From Chloroflexota bacterium (lineage in GTDB: Bacteria; Chloroflexota; Limnocylindria; Limnocylindrales; CSP1-4): DNA of 61,299 bases. The stretch is taken from the NCBI GenBank assembly GCA_021787395.1, contig JAJYLZ010000014.1:1-61299 (forward strand), read 5' to 3'. Shown in pieces: positions 6,916 to 15,842 of the stretch. The stretch's first letter is position 1. Each line of letters opens with the position of its first letter. The notes beneath the pieces are model-generated. The model did no database searches. It was not told the DNA's origin and worked only from the letters and a program-made list of their open reading frames with translations. Both the position numbers and the translations under genes were made by a program.

Positions 6916-8991
6916 TCAGGTGCGGACGACGAACCCGTCGATGGCCACGTACGGGTGGCCGGGGTCCGGCAGCACCCTGATCGTGAGGGTGTGCCGGCCT
7001 GCGGTCTGGAACGTGCGCTGGAAGAGCACCGTCTGGGCGGCGAACGACGCCCGCCACAGGTTCACCCTCGCGACCGCCGTGCCGTCGACCAGGACCTCGG
7101 CCGCCCCTCGGGTGGGCCCCACGGGCCCGATCCAGCGCACCGAGGTTCCCGTGAAGGTCAGCGTCGCGCTGGCGCCGGGGGCCGTGGCGTAGGCGGCGCG
7201 CCCGCCCATGTAGGCGCCGCTCGCGGAGCCCCAGCTGCCGTGGTACGCGATGGCGCCGCTGGTCTCCGCGTACCGCCGCGTCGAGTGCTCCGGGGCCGTG
7301 GACGGCCTCGGCGTCGCCGGGCTCGCCGCCGGGTTCGGCTGGCCGGGACCCGCGGGCGTCTCGAGCGCCGCCGTCGCGAGCGGGGAGACCGAGGGCGGCG
7401 GCGCCAGGGCGACGGGCGGCGCCGGGTACAGCGCGGCGAGGGCGACGGGCGGCGCCGGGTAGAGCGCAGCCTCGGGTCGCGGCGGACCGGCCGTCGCCGC
7501 GGCGTTCGTGCTCACGAGCCAGGCGCCCGACGGCGCATCGGGCGCCGACGGCGTCGGGTCTCCAAGGGCCGACACGCTGACCGACAGCCAGTTGACCGTC
7601 CGGCCGGTGCGCGCGGACACGCCGGTGACCGGGAACGCGACGGTGGCGCCGGGCTGGAGGTCGTCCACGAGCGCCTCCGAGAGCAGCGGCACCAGCGGAC
7701 CGTCGGCGGGACCCGGCGCCGCTGCCACGCTGACCACCGTGCGGGACGACGCCGACCCGTCCTCGCCGACCGCGGAGGCGTCGGGGGTCTGGGCCGGCGC
7801 CGCTGCCGCCGCGGGGATCGCATCACGCCCCGTGTTCGTGACCAGGATCGCGGCGCCGTCGCCGTCCGGGCTGGGCACGATGTCAACCCGGACCTCGAGG
7901 TCGCCGAGCACGCGCACTTCGGCGTCCGGGATGCTGACCCGCTGCGCGGCGGGCAGGGGCGAGCCGTCGGCATCGCGCATGTCCACCCGGAGCGTATAGG
8001 CACCAGGCTGGCCGGGCGTCGGGACATCCAGGGTCACCGACCGCGCCGCCGAGCGCTGCCTGGACGCGGCCGCGGCGAACGGCGCTCCGGCAGGCGCGGG
8101 ACGCTCGACGGCGGATGGGCTCGACGGCGACGGAGCCGCCCCCTCCATGGCGCCGATCGCCGCCGGCACCGCCACGCCCTGCAGGCCGCCGCCCGCCGCG
8201 GGGGCAGCCGGGCCCGCGGCGCGCTCGACGGGGATCCACGTCGCCACGAAGTCCACGCCGGACGGGACCGTCCCGCCCGCCCACGCCAGCAGCACCGTCG
8301 TCCGGTCGCCGCTGCGGGGCTGGTCGCCCACCACGGGCGTCGCGAAGTCCAGCGACCGACCCCTGATCGCGGGCAGGATGATCGAGCTGGCGAGCCGGCT
8401 GATGCTGACGCCCCACTTCTGGGACGAGGACCAGTACTGCTGCATGGCCCGGAGGGTGGGCGCGCCACCCCACCAGCGCCCCCCCGGCGTGAGGTAGAAG
8501 TCGCGGATGAACTTCGCCGTCGCGTCGATGTTGGCCGCGAACGTCCGGTAAGCGCTCGCGTAGCGGAACGGGTCGCGGTCGTAGGCGTTGTAGCCGAACA
8601 GGTTGTGCTTCACCCGCGCGATGTCGCTCGAGCCCCAGCCCGACTCGTGCATCGCCGCGGCCAGCAGGAAGCGCGCGTTGACGCCGAACGTGCGCTCGGC
8701 GCCGATGAAGGCAGCCCCGAGGGGCGGCAGTGAGGTCGCGGACGCGAGGAACTCGTTGATCGCCCAGGCGGACGCCCCGCTCGTGGAGCGCAGGTTCGTG
8801 TCCAGGGTGATGGGGCCGCCCACGCGGTACGGCGTCGTGTAGGGCATGCGGGCGTCCGCCGTCGGCGTCGCCAGCACGAGCAGCAGCAGGGCGCCGAGCA
8901 CCACGAGGATGGAGCGGGGCCGGTGGAGGGTCGTCATCGTCACGCTGGTGCGGCTGGGGGCAGACGCGCGACGACGTCGCCGGGTCAGCAT
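6916..8991 (-). CDS. Secreted glucosaminidase-domain protein with C-terminal binding module
   Basis: A 691-residue exported protein. A basic N-terminus and hydrophobic stretch (SILVVLGALLLLVLA) form a signal peptide ending near TADA. The next ~200 residues match the mannosyl-glycoprotein endo-beta-N-acetylglucosaminidase (GH73/LytG-like) domain, with the likely catalytic Glu in AAAMHESGWGSSDIA followed by HNLFGYNAYDRDP. The middle has beta-rich extracellular segments and a Pro-rich linker with a tandem AALYPAPPVAL repeat. The last ~110 residues (AYHGSWG to VAIDGFVVRT) resemble a carbohydrate-binding jelly roll. It probably remodels peptidoglycan at the cell surface. ATG 8991 is chosen; ATG 8937 also leaves a good signal peptide, and a TTG exists at 9009. 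Confidence 0.8.
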   Translation of the reverse strand: MLTRRRRRASAPSRTSVTMTTLHRPRSILVVLGALLLLVLATPTADARMPYTTPYRVGGPITLDTNLRSTSGASAWAINEFLASATSLPPLGAAFIGAERTFGVNARFLLAAAMHESGWGSSDIARVKHNLFGYNAYDRDPFRYASAYRTFAANIDATAKFIRDFYLTPGGRWWGGAPTLRAMQQYWSSSQKWGVSISRLASSIILPAIRGRSLDFATPVVGDQPRSGDRTTVLLAWAGGTVPSGVDFVATWIPVERAAGPAAPAAGGGLQGVAVPAAIGAMEGAAPSPSSPSAVERPAPAGAPFAAAASRQRSAARSVTLDVPTPGQPGAYTLRVDMRDADGSPLPAAQRVSIPDAEVRVLGDLEVRVDIVPSPDGDGAAILVTNTGRDAIPAAAAAPAQTPDASAVGEDGSASSRTVVSVAAAPGPADGPLVPLLSEALVDDLQPGATVAFPVTGVSARTGRTVNWLSVSVSALGDPTPSAPDAPSGAWLVSTNAAATAGPPRPEAALYPAPPVALAALYPAPPVALAPPPSVSPLATAALETPAGPGQPNPAASPATPRPSTAPEHSTRRYAETSGAIAYHGSWGSASGAYMGGRAAYATAPGASATLTFTGTSVRWIGPVGPTRGAAEVLVDGTAVARVNLWRASFAAQTVLFQRTFQTAGRHTLTIRVLPDPGHPYVAIDGFVVRT
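7406..7471. repeat. Tandem 33-bp repeat (11-residue Pro-rich unit)
   Basis: Two adjacent near-identical 33-base units inside the glucosaminidase gene encode the unit AALYPAPPVAL twice in the linker before the C-terminal module. The frame is preserved. It looks like a recent slippage duplication in a flexible linker. Confidence 0.85.
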
Positions 8992-9182
8992 CCGGGACAG
9001 CGGGTCCAAGGATCGAGCGTGGCGCCGCGACCCGCTACCGCCCGATCCGGCCAGTACCCTCGCGGCGATCGGGCTACGCGGCCGACTGACGCCGCTCCGC
9101 CCCGGCGTGGCCCCGCCGGGACGCTGCCGGTCGCCAACACGCGCTCGGCGGGGGACAATACCGCCATGGACGGCGCCCCGCC

Positions 9183-10382
9183 ATGACCCAACTCCCGTTC
9201 GCGTCCCCTGCCGGGTCGGCGGGGGGCGTGGCCGCCGCGGCCCTCAGCAACGAGGAGATCCTGCGCTACAGCCGCCACCTGCTCATGCCCGAGGTCACCC
9301 TCGAGGGCCAGCGCCGGCTCAAGGCCGCCAGGGTGCTGTGCGTCGGGGCCGGCGGCCTCGGCTCGCCGCTCCTGCTGTACCTGGCGGCGGCGGGGGTGGG
9401 CACGCTGGGCGTGGTCGAGTTCGACGAGGTGGACCTCACCAACCTCCAGCGCCAGGTGCTGTACACGACCGACGACGTCGGCCGCCCGAAGCTCGACGCG
9501 GCGGTCGAGCGCCTGCGGGCGCTGAACCCGGACATCACCGTGGTCCCGCACCGCCTGCGCCTCGACAGCGGCAACGTGCTGGAGCTGTTCCGCGGCTACG
9601 ACGTGGTCGCCGACGGCACTGACAACTTCCCGACCCGGTACCTCGTCAACGACGCCTCCGTGCTCACCGGCCGGCCGAACGTGTACGCGAGCATCTTCCG
9701 GTTCGACGGACAGGTCAGCGTGTTCGGCGCTCCCGGCGGCCCCTGCTACCGGTGCCTGTTCCCGGAGCCGCCGCCGCCCGGCCTCGTCCCGTCCTGCGCC
9801 GAGGGCGGGGTGCTGGGCGTGCTGCCCGGCATCATCGGCTCGCTCCAGGCGCTCGAGGTGGTCAAGCTGGTCCTGGGCATCGGCGAGCCCCTGGTGGGCC
9901 GCCTGGCGATGTTCGACGCCCTGGCGCTCGAGCTGCGCGAGGTTCGGCTGCGACGCGACCCCGAGTGCGCGGTCTGCGGCCCGAACCCCAGCGTCACCGC
10001 GCCGATCGACTACGAGGCCTTCTGCGGTGTCCGGGGCGTGGAGGCCGAGGTGGACGCCACGGGGATCCCGGCCGTCTCGGTGCAGGAGTTCCAGCGCCGC
10101 CGCCTGGCCGGCGAGGCGCTCACGCTGCTCGACGTCCGGGAGCCGTTCGAGCTCGAGATCGCCCGGATCCCGGGCGCGATCCCGTTCCCGCTCAGCCAGC
10201 TGCCGGCCCGCCTCCACGAGCTGGACACCGCCGCCGAGTACACCCTGTCGTGCCACCACGGCACCCGCAGCGCGCAGGCCTACGAGGCGCTGCGCCGGGC
10301 CGGCTTCACCAGGCTCCAGATCCTCTCGGGCGGCGTGGACGCGTGGGCGCTGCACGTGGACCCGACGCTGCCGCGGTACTGA
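9183..10382 (+). CDS. moeZ: E1-like sulfur-carrier adenylyltransferase/sulfurtransferase (MoeZ-type)
   Basis: A 399-residue fusion of a ThiF/MoeB-type adenylyltransferase and a rhodanese domain. The ATP loop is CVGAGGLGSP (residues 53-62), zinc cysteines are C188/C191 and C262/C265, and the catalytic E1 cysteine is C205 in PSCAEGGVLG. The C-terminal rhodanese has C357 in LSCHHGTRSAQA. Such MoeZ-type enzymes adenylate and thiocarboxylate small sulfur carriers (MoaD, ThiS, CysO) for molybdopterin, thiamine or cysteine synthesis. No carrier gene is adjacent, so it probably serves several. It converges with the DsbA-family gene, with 6 bases between stops. Confidence 0.9.
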   Translation: MTQLPFASPAGSAGGVAAAALSNEEILRYSRHLLMPEVTLEGQRRLKAARVLCVGAGGLGSPLLLYLAAAGVGTLGVVEFDEVDLTNLQRQVLYTTDDVGRPKLDAAVERLRALNPDITVVPHRLRLDSGNVLELFRGYDVVADGTDNFPTRYLVNDASVLTGRPNVYASIFRFDGQVSVFGAPGGPCYRCLFPEPPPPGLVPSCAEGGVLGVLPGIIGSLQALEVVKLVLGIGEPLVGRLAMFDALALELREVRLRRDPECAVCGPNPSVTAPIDYEAFCGVRGVEAEVDATGIPAVSVQEFQRRRLAGEALTLLDVREPFELEIARIPGAIPFPLSQLPARLHELDTAAEYTLSCHHGTRSAQAYEALRRAGFTRLQILSGGVDAWALHVDPTLPRY

Positions 10383-10388
10383 GGGACC

Positions 10389-11036
10389 CTACGCCCGGGC
10401 GAGCCCGTCGCCGCGGACCCGGCGCAGCGCCGCCAGGAGCACCTCGGTCGGCTGGGCGCCCGGGATCCCGAAGGTCCGGTCGATGACGAAGAACGGGACG
10501 GCGTGGATACCGAGCCCCGCAGCCTCGGCGAGGTCGAACGCGACTGCGTCCGCGAAGGCGTCGGAGGCCAGGACCTCGGCGGTCTCGGCGGGGTCGACCC
10601 CGATCTCCTGGGCGAGCCGGGCGAGCGTGGCCGGGTCCTCGAGGACCTGCCCCTCGACCAGCTGGGCGCGCAGCAGCCGCTCGTGCGCCGCGCTGCCGAG
10701 CCCGTGCGACTTCGCCAGGTGGAGCACCCGATGGGCGTCGAGGGTGTTCACCACCTTGTAGGTCTCGAAGTGGTAGTCGAGCCCCTCGGCCGCTGCCAGC
10801 TCGACAAGGCGGGCGTTCATCTCGGCCACCTGCTCCGGCGAGGAGCCCAGCTTCCGGGCGAGGTGCGCATCGTGGTCCTCGACGGCGCCCCGCGGCTGGT
10901 CCGGGTTGAGCTGGAAGCTCCGCCACTCCACCTCGACCTCGTCCCGCCCCTCGAACGCCGCCAGCGCCCGCTCGAACCGCCGCTTGCCGATGTAGCACCA
11001 GGGGCAGACGACGTCCGACCAGATCTCGATCTTCAT
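10389..11036 (-). CDS. DsbA-family (FrnE-like) thiol oxidoreductase
   Basis: A 215-residue protein starting MKIEIWSDVVCPWCYIGK, the hallmark of cytoplasmic FrnE/2-hydroxychromene isomerase-like DsbA relatives. The CPWC redox motif is at residues 11-14. A helical insert follows, then the cis-proline region VPFFVIDRTFGIPGAQP. There is no signal peptide, so it acts in the cytosol, probably on disulfides or thiol adducts during oxidative stress. The ATG lies 55 bases from the end of the YeiH-family gene, same strand; the two may share a transcript. Confidence 0.88.
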   Translation of the reverse strand: MKIEIWSDVVCPWCYIGKRRFERALAAFEGRDEVEVEWRSFQLNPDQPRGAVEDHDAHLARKLGSSPEQVAEMNARLVELAAAEGLDYHFETYKVVNTLDAHRVLHLAKSHGLGSAAHERLLRAQLVEGQVLEDPATLARLAQEIGVDPAETAEVLASDAFADAVAFDLAEAAGLGIHAVPFFVIDRTFGIPGAQPTEVLLAALRRVRGDGLARA

Positions 11037-11091
11037 GCTCGACCACGCGTTCCCACGGCCAGGCGGCGGCGTGCGGCACGCGCGGCGGGCG

Positions 11092-12153
11092 TCACCGGCC
11101 GATCACCAGCAGCCCGGTGGCCGCCTGGAGCGCCAGGCTCGTCACCGCGATCAGGATCCAGCCGGCCAGGCCGAGCAGCAGGGGCCGCGGACCCGCCTGA
11201 CGGAAGTGGTCGAGGTGCGTGCCGAGCCCCACGCTGGCGAGGGCGAGGACGGTGCCGATCTGGGCGACCGTGGCCGCCGCGTGGGCGAGCGGGCCAGGGA
11301 CCAGGCCGACGGTGTTGAGCAGCGAGGCGGCGAGGAACGCCACGATGAACCAGGGCAGGGCGCGCCGGAGCGCGACACGGGCGCGGACGCCGAGATCCTG
11401 CTCGCCGCCCCGCGCGGACATGACCGCCGTGCCGACCGCCACCGGCAGGATCATCAGGGTCCGCGACAGCTTGACCACTGCGGCGTAGGCCGCGGTGCCG
11501 GCGCCGAACGCGAAGGCGGCCGCGAGCACCGACGACGTGTCGTTGACCGCGGTCCCGGCCCAGATGGCGAACGACTGGGGGGCGAAGCCCAGGGCGTGCG
11601 CGATCGTGGGGAACGTCACGACCGCCGTGATGTTGAACACGAAGATGACCGAGACCGCGTACGCGATCTCGCCGCTGGTCGCCTCGAGCACCGGCGCGAT
11701 CGCCGCGATCGCCGAGGCGCCGCAGATGGAGGTCCCCACCGTCAGCAGGCCGCGCACCGGCATCGCGACGCCGAGCGCGCGTCCGATCAGCGTGATCCCC
11801 AGCATGCCGATCGCAAGGGTGCCCAGCATCACTGGCAGCGAGGTGCCCGCGACGCGGAGGACCTCGCCGGAGTCTACCGACAGGCCGAGGGCGACGATCG
11901 AGATCTGGAGCAGCCTCGTGCCCACGGTCGACGACGGCGCCACAACGGCCTCGTCAACCGGCGCGACGGCCCGGACGAGCGCCCCGACGAGCAGCGCCAG
12001 AACCGCCGGGCCGAGCACGGGCAGGACGGTGCCCAGCGCCCAGGCGGCGAGCGACACGAGCAGGATGAGCAGGCCGAGCAGCAGCCGCGGGCCCCCGAGC
12101 ACAGCCAGAACCCCAGACGGCGCACCACGCAGCCGACTGGAGCCGGAGTGCAT
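11092..12153 (-). CDS. YeiH/UPF0324-family putative sulfate exporter
   Basis: A 353-residue membrane protein with about ten hydrophobic segments and the family signature GTSICGASAIAA. It belongs to the UPF0324/YeiH 'putative sulfate exporter' family. ATG 12153 is chosen because a TACGAT -10 box lies 7 bases upstream (12161-12166), giving a leaderless start; ATG 12162 would add three residues but overlaps the box. It is divergent from the MarR gene, and the two promoters share a ~70-bp gap, so MarR may regulate both. The transported anion is not known. Confidence 0.82.
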   Translation of the reverse strand: MHSGSSRLRGAPSGVLAVLGGPRLLLGLLILLVSLAAWALGTVLPVLGPAVLALLVGALVRAVAPVDEAVVAPSSTVGTRLLQISIVALGLSVDSGEVLRVAGTSLPVMLGTLAIGMLGITLIGRALGVAMPVRGLLTVGTSICGASAIAAIAPVLEATSGEIAYAVSVIFVFNITAVVTFPTIAHALGFAPQSFAIWAGTAVNDTSSVLAAAFAFGAGTAAYAAVVKLSRTLMILPVAVGTAVMSARGGEQDLGVRARVALRRALPWFIVAFLAASLLNTVGLVPGPLAHAAATVAQIGTVLALASVGLGTHLDHFRQAGPRPLLLGLAGWILIAVTSLALQAATGLLVIGR

Positions 12154-12211
12154 GGCGGCCATCGTACGGTAGGTGCCCGCATCGTGCCGTGGCAGCTCCG
12201 CGGATCCATGC

Positions 12212-12217
12212 TATCTT
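12212..12217 (+). promoter_or_regulatory. -10 box of leaderless marR promoter
   Basis: TATCTT ends 6 bases before the ATG at 12224, with a weak -35 (GTGGCA, 12189-12194) at 17-base spacing. There is no Shine-Dalgarno sequence. This supports a transcript starting at or next to the start codon and fixes the translation start. Confidence 0.6.
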
Positions 12218-12223
12218 GTAGAC

Positions 12224-12736
12224 ATGACTACGACTTCTGTGGCGCCGCCAGCCGGCGGCGCCCTCCAGGGCTCGCTCGAGTCGGGCCTCGGGTTCCGCCT
12301 CGGGCGCGGCCACCGGATCGTCCGCGGGGCCTGGCACGCCCGCATCGCGGACCTCGGCCTGAGCGGCGCCCAGGCGAGCACCCTGCGGGCCATCGCCGAG
12401 CGGCCCGGCTCGGGCATCCGCGAGCTGGCGCGGACGCTCGGGACGGACCCGATGAACGCCAAGCGGCTCGCGGACGGCCTCGAGACGGCGGGGCTGGTCG
12501 CCTCGTGCGCCGATCCGGCGGACCGGCGCGTCCGGGTCCTCAATCCCACGCCGGCGGGCGTGCAGCTGGCGCGCGAGGTGGAGGATCGGGCGCGGGCGTG
12601 GGCGGCCACCCTCGAGGCCATGGTCGGCCGCGAGGCGATCGCCGACATGCTGCGGACGCTCGACGGCCTCGAGGCGGGCATCGCCGAGCTCGCGACCGAC
12701 GGCGCCGACCATGTCACGGTGCGCGGGCATGGCTGA
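12224..12736 (+). CDS. MarR-family transcriptional regulator
   Basis: A 170-residue winged-helix repressor. The helix-turn-helix lies around residues 60-85 (GIRELARTLGTDPMNAKRLADGLETAGLV) and the wing is DPADRRVRVLNPT. The start is set by the leaderless promoter. It overlaps the MFS gene by 8 bases and so forms an operon with it; the usual logic is derepression of the exporter by a small-molecule ligand. TGT-AG-ACA just before the ATG is a possible half of an operator, but the evidence is weak. Confidence 0.88.
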   Translation: MTTTSVAPPAGGALQGSLESGLGFRLGRGHRIVRGAWHARIADLGLSGAQASTLRAIAERPGSGIRELARTLGTDPMNAKRLADGLETAGLVASCADPADRRVRVLNPTPAGVQLAREVEDRARAWAATLEAMVGREAIADMLRTLDGLEAGIAELATDGADHVTVRGHG

Positions 12737-14051
12737 GCGACGTCCCTCCGGGGCCTCCCCCATGGTGGGCCACAGTCGATCGCTGCCGCCGGCGTTCACG
12801 GTCTCCGCCTACCGCTGGTACTGGGCCAGCCAGCTCGTGTCGGGCATCGGCACGTGGGCGCAGACCATTGCCCAGGCGTGGCTCGTGCTGCAGCTCACCA
12901 ACAACTCGGCGGTGGCGCTGGGCACCATCACGACCCTGCAGTTCCTGCCGATGCTCGTGTTCCCGCTGCTCGGCGGGGTCATCGCGGACCGCCTCCCGCG
13001 TCGCAAGCTGCTCATCGGCACCCAGACCGGCGCGATGGTCCAGGCGGTGGTCCTGGGCGTCCTGGTGCTGTCCGGCCACGTCCAGTACTGGGAGGTCGGC
13101 GCCCTGGCGCTGATCCTCGGCCTCACCAACGCGTTCGGCATGCCGGCCCAGCAGTCGCTGGTGCCCGAGATCGTCGGACGGGAGCTGGTCGGCAACGCGG
13201 TGGCGCTCAACAGCATCCAGTTCAACGTCGCCCGCCTGCTCGGCGGTGCCGCCGGCGGCGTGCTGGTGGCCGTCTTCGGCGTGGGCCTGACGCTGCTGCT
13301 CAACGCCGCGAGCTTCCTGCCGGCGATCGCCGTGCTGATCGCGATCCGCCCGGCCCACGCACGAGCGCCGCGCGCTCGCGAGGGCGCCGACGTCGTCGCC
13401 GGCTCGTCGCGGATCACGGCCGAGATCGGCGCCGGCCTGCGCTACGCCCTGGGCACGCGGAGCATCCGCAGGATCCTTGCGCTGTTCGGCGTGGTGGGCC
13501 TGCTCGGCTTCAACTGGTCCGTGGCCACGCCGCTGCTGACCGTCGCGCTGGGCGAGGGGCCGACCGGCCTCGGGACGCTGCAGGCGGCGTTCGGCGTGGG
13601 GTCGCTGGTGGCCGGTGTCGGTCTGATGCGCAGCCGGGGCGCGACCGAGCGGCGCTTCCTGATCGGGGGCTTCGGCCTCGGGGCGGTCCTGATCGCGCTC
13701 GGCCTCTCCCCCTGGTACACCCTCAGCATCGGGCTGATGCTGCTGGGCGGCCTCACGGGCGTGACCGCCTCGGTCAGCGCGAACACCCGCCTCCAGCTGC
13801 TCTCGACCGACGCCTACCGGGGGCGCGTGATGAGCCTGTTCACGCTCCTCATGGGCGGCACGACGCCGATCGGCGCGCTGCTGCTGGGCGGCATCGCCGA
13901 GGCCGCCGGCATCCAGGTCGGCATCGTCGTGTTCGGCTCGGCCGTCATCCTGGGCCTGCTGCTGATCCTCGCCCTCGACCGCGCCGGGGCTGCAGCGCCC
14001 TCGGTCGGTCCCGACTTCGACTCGGCGCCGTCCACCCCGGCGAACGGATAG
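12729..14051 (+). CDS. MFS exporter (MFS_3/EntS-like)
   Basis: A 440-residue major facilitator with about twelve membrane segments. The family loop after segment 2 is present (GGVIADRLPRRKLLIGTQ), and the N-terminus YRWYWASQLVSGIGTWAQTIAQAWLV is typical of EntS-like MFS_3 drug or siderophore exporters. The ATG overlaps the end of marR, so expression is coupled. Substrate unknown; efflux of a toxic compound sensed by the MarR protein is likely. The ZIP gene follows 5 bases downstream. Confidence 0.87.
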   Translation: MAERRPSGASPMVGHSRSLPPAFTVSAYRWYWASQLVSGIGTWAQTIAQAWLVLQLTNNSAVALGTITTLQFLPMLVFPLLGGVIADRLPRRKLLIGTQTGAMVQAVVLGVLVLSGHVQYWEVGALALILGLTNAFGMPAQQSLVPEIVGRELVGNAVALNSIQFNVARLLGGAAGGVLVAVFGVGLTLLLNAASFLPAIAVLIAIRPAHARAPRAREGADVVAGSSRITAEIGAGLRYALGTRSIRRILALFGVVGLLGFNWSVATPLLTVALGEGPTGLGTLQAAFGVGSLVAGVGLMRSRGATERRFLIGGFGLGAVLIALGLSPWYTLSIGLMLLGGLTGVTASVSANTRLQLLSTDAYRGRVMSLFTLLMGGTTPIGALLLGGIAEAAGIQVGIVVFGSAVILGLLLILALDRAGAAAPSVGPDFDSAPSTPANG

Positions 14052-14056
14052 CCGCC

Positions 14057-14785
14057 GTGCCCGTCTTCGTCTCCCTCGGGTCGTTCGCCACCACCCTGTT
14101 CGGCGGCTGGGCGGCCCTGCGCGTCCGCGACCGGCGGCACCTCGTCCTCGGCCTGGCGGCCGGCGTCATGCTGGGCGTCGTCGGCTTCGACCTGCTGCCC
14201 GAGGCGCTCCGGCAGGCGCCGACCATGCTGATGAGCGTCCCGGCCCCGCTCGCCGCGTTCATCGGCGGGTTCCTGCTGATCCACATGCTGGAGCGGACGA
14301 TCGCCGTCCACCGGGGCCACGAGGGCGAGTACACCAGCCACCACCACGAGCCTGCGGTGGGGCTGCTGGCCGCCGGCGGGCTCGTCCTCCACAGCACGAT
14401 GGACGGCTTCGCGATCGGCGCGGCGTTCCAGGCCGGCACGGGCGTCGGGGTCGTGGTCGCGCTCGCCGTCATCGCGCACGACTTCGCGGACGGCTTCAAC
14501 ACCTACACGATCACGTCCCTGTACGGGAACGACCGCCGGCGCGCGCTGACGCTCCTGCTCCTCGACGCGCTGGCGCCGGTGGTGGGCGCCTCCCTGACGC
14601 TGCTCATCGCCATCCCGCCGACGGCGCTGGGCATCTACCTCGGGTTCTTCGCCGGGTTCCTGCTGTACCTCGCCGTGTCCGACATCCTGCCCGAGGCGCA
14701 CGCGTCGCACCCGACCCTGCTGACCGTGGCGAGCACCCTCACGGGCGTCCTTGCGATGTGGGTGGTCGTGAACCTGGCGGCGTGA
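14057..14785 (+). CDS. ZIP-family divalent metal transporter
   Basis: A 242-residue ZIP protein with about eight membrane segments. The metal path motifs are HSTMDGFAIGAAF in segment 4 and HDFADGFNTYT in segment 5, where HExxEG is canonical, so the second motif is a variant. A His-rich loop (YTSHHHEP) lies before segment 4. ZIPs import Zn, Fe or Mn into the cytoplasm. The GTG start is 5 bases after the MFS stop, making it the third gene of the marR operon. Confidence 0.82.
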   Translation: MPVFVSLGSFATTLFGGWAALRVRDRRHLVLGLAAGVMLGVVGFDLLPEALRQAPTMLMSVPAPLAAFIGGFLLIHMLERTIAVHRGHEGEYTSHHHEPAVGLLAAGGLVLHSTMDGFAIGAAFQAGTGVGVVVALAVIAHDFADGFNTYTITSLYGNDRRRALTLLLLDALAPVVGASLTLLIAIPPTALGIYLGFFAGFLLYLAVSDILPEAHASHPTLLTVASTLTGVLAMWVVVNLAA

Positions 14786-14878
14786 GGGTGTCCGGCGCCC
14801 CTAGTCGTGACCTTCGGGACTTCCCTCCGCCCACCGGCCCGTCCGACAGTAGACCGCGTCAGGCAGGAGACCCGCACG

Positions 14879-15592
14879 ATGATGGCGTTGGGAGGCGCGC
14901 CACTCGACCGTCTCGCCGCGACATGGGGAAGGCGGTCCAGCTGGCGGCCAACGGCGGTGCTGAGCGTCGTCGCGATCGCGATCTGGCTCGAGACGGCCAC
15001 GCCGAGACTCGACCACGGCACCCACCTGCTGGTGGCCTTGGCGGCGGTCATCGCGATCGTCCTGGTGCTCGGGCCCAAGCCGGCGGTCGGCGCCCTCGTG
15101 CTGGGGGCTGGGGTCGCCGGCGTCGCATCGGCACTCGGCGGGGAGGGGATGCTCCACGCCGCCGGGGCCTCCCTGCAGCTGGCCGCCTACCTGTTCGTCG
15201 GCAGCATGTCGATCCTGCTGGTCGCCTCAGCCGCGATGCCCCGACTGGAGGTCGGCGCCATCGACACGAGCGGGGCTGGCCACCCGACGGCGCTGTCGTC
15301 GGCCGCTGCGGCGCGGCTGCCCGAGCCGCTGACCGCGAGGGAGCTCGAGATCCTGCGGCTGGCCGCGACCGGCGCATCGGTGGACGACATGTCCCGCCGG
15401 CTGTGCGTCTCCCCGAACACGACGAAGACGCACCTGACGCACGTCTACGCCAAGCTGGGGGTGCGGGGCCGAACCGACGCCGTGCGGGCGGGGCTCCACG
15501 CCGGGATCCTCACGCCCAGCGACATCTGCCCGCACCACTTCGCCGCGGACGAGCCGGAGCCGCCCGTCTCCGTGGCGGCTCTGCGCGGATGA
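14879..15592 (+). CDS. Membrane-anchored LuxR-type HTH regulator
   Basis: A 237-residue protein. The first ~140 residues contain about four hydrophobic helices and no recognised sensor domain. The C-terminus is a LuxR/FixJ HTH (LTARELEILRLAATGASVDDMSRRL, then KTHLTHVYAKLGVRGRTDAVRAG). ATG 14879 has AGGCAGGAGA upstream. There is no response-regulator receiver, so the membrane part may itself sense the signal. It is monocistronic and followed by a strong hairpin at 15757-15798. The target is unknown. Confidence 0.8.
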   Translation: MMALGGAPLDRLAATWGRRSSWRPTAVLSVVAIAIWLETATPRLDHGTHLLVALAAVIAIVLVLGPKPAVGALVLGAGVAGVASALGGEGMLHAAGASLQLAAYLFVGSMSILLVASAAMPRLEVGAIDTSGAGHPTALSSAAAARLPEPLTARELEILRLAATGASVDDMSRRLCVSPNTTKTHLTHVYAKLGVRGRTDAVRAGLHAGILTPSDICPHHFAADEPEPPVSVAALRG

Positions 15593-15756
15593 CCGGGCAG
15601 CCTCGCTAGATCGCGTCAACGTCCCCTGGGCCGCTCCCCACGGGTGTGCGGCTGGCCGTCGGGGGAGTGCCCGCGGAGCGTCCGCGCTCAAGGGCAGCGC
15701 GCGGGACGTGAGCGCCCTCCATCGGTCCGGGCCGAGGAGAGCGCGCCAGCAAGGGG

Positions 15757-15798
15757 GCAGGGGAGGGGGCTCTGGCATTCGCCGGCTCCCTCCCCTGC
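15757..15798. terminator. Bidirectional hairpin between convergent luxR-like and anti-sigma genes
   Basis: GCAGGGGAGGG (15757-15767) pairs with CCCTCCCCTGC (15788-15798), with further pairing inside the loop. It stands in the 250-base gap between the LuxR-type gene (+) and the anti-sigma-like gene (-), where nothing else is recognisable. Likely terminates both. Confidence 0.6.
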
Positions 15799-15842
15799 GT
15801 TCAGCGGTCCCGTGCGGAGGGGAGGCACGCGTGGGGCCGCCG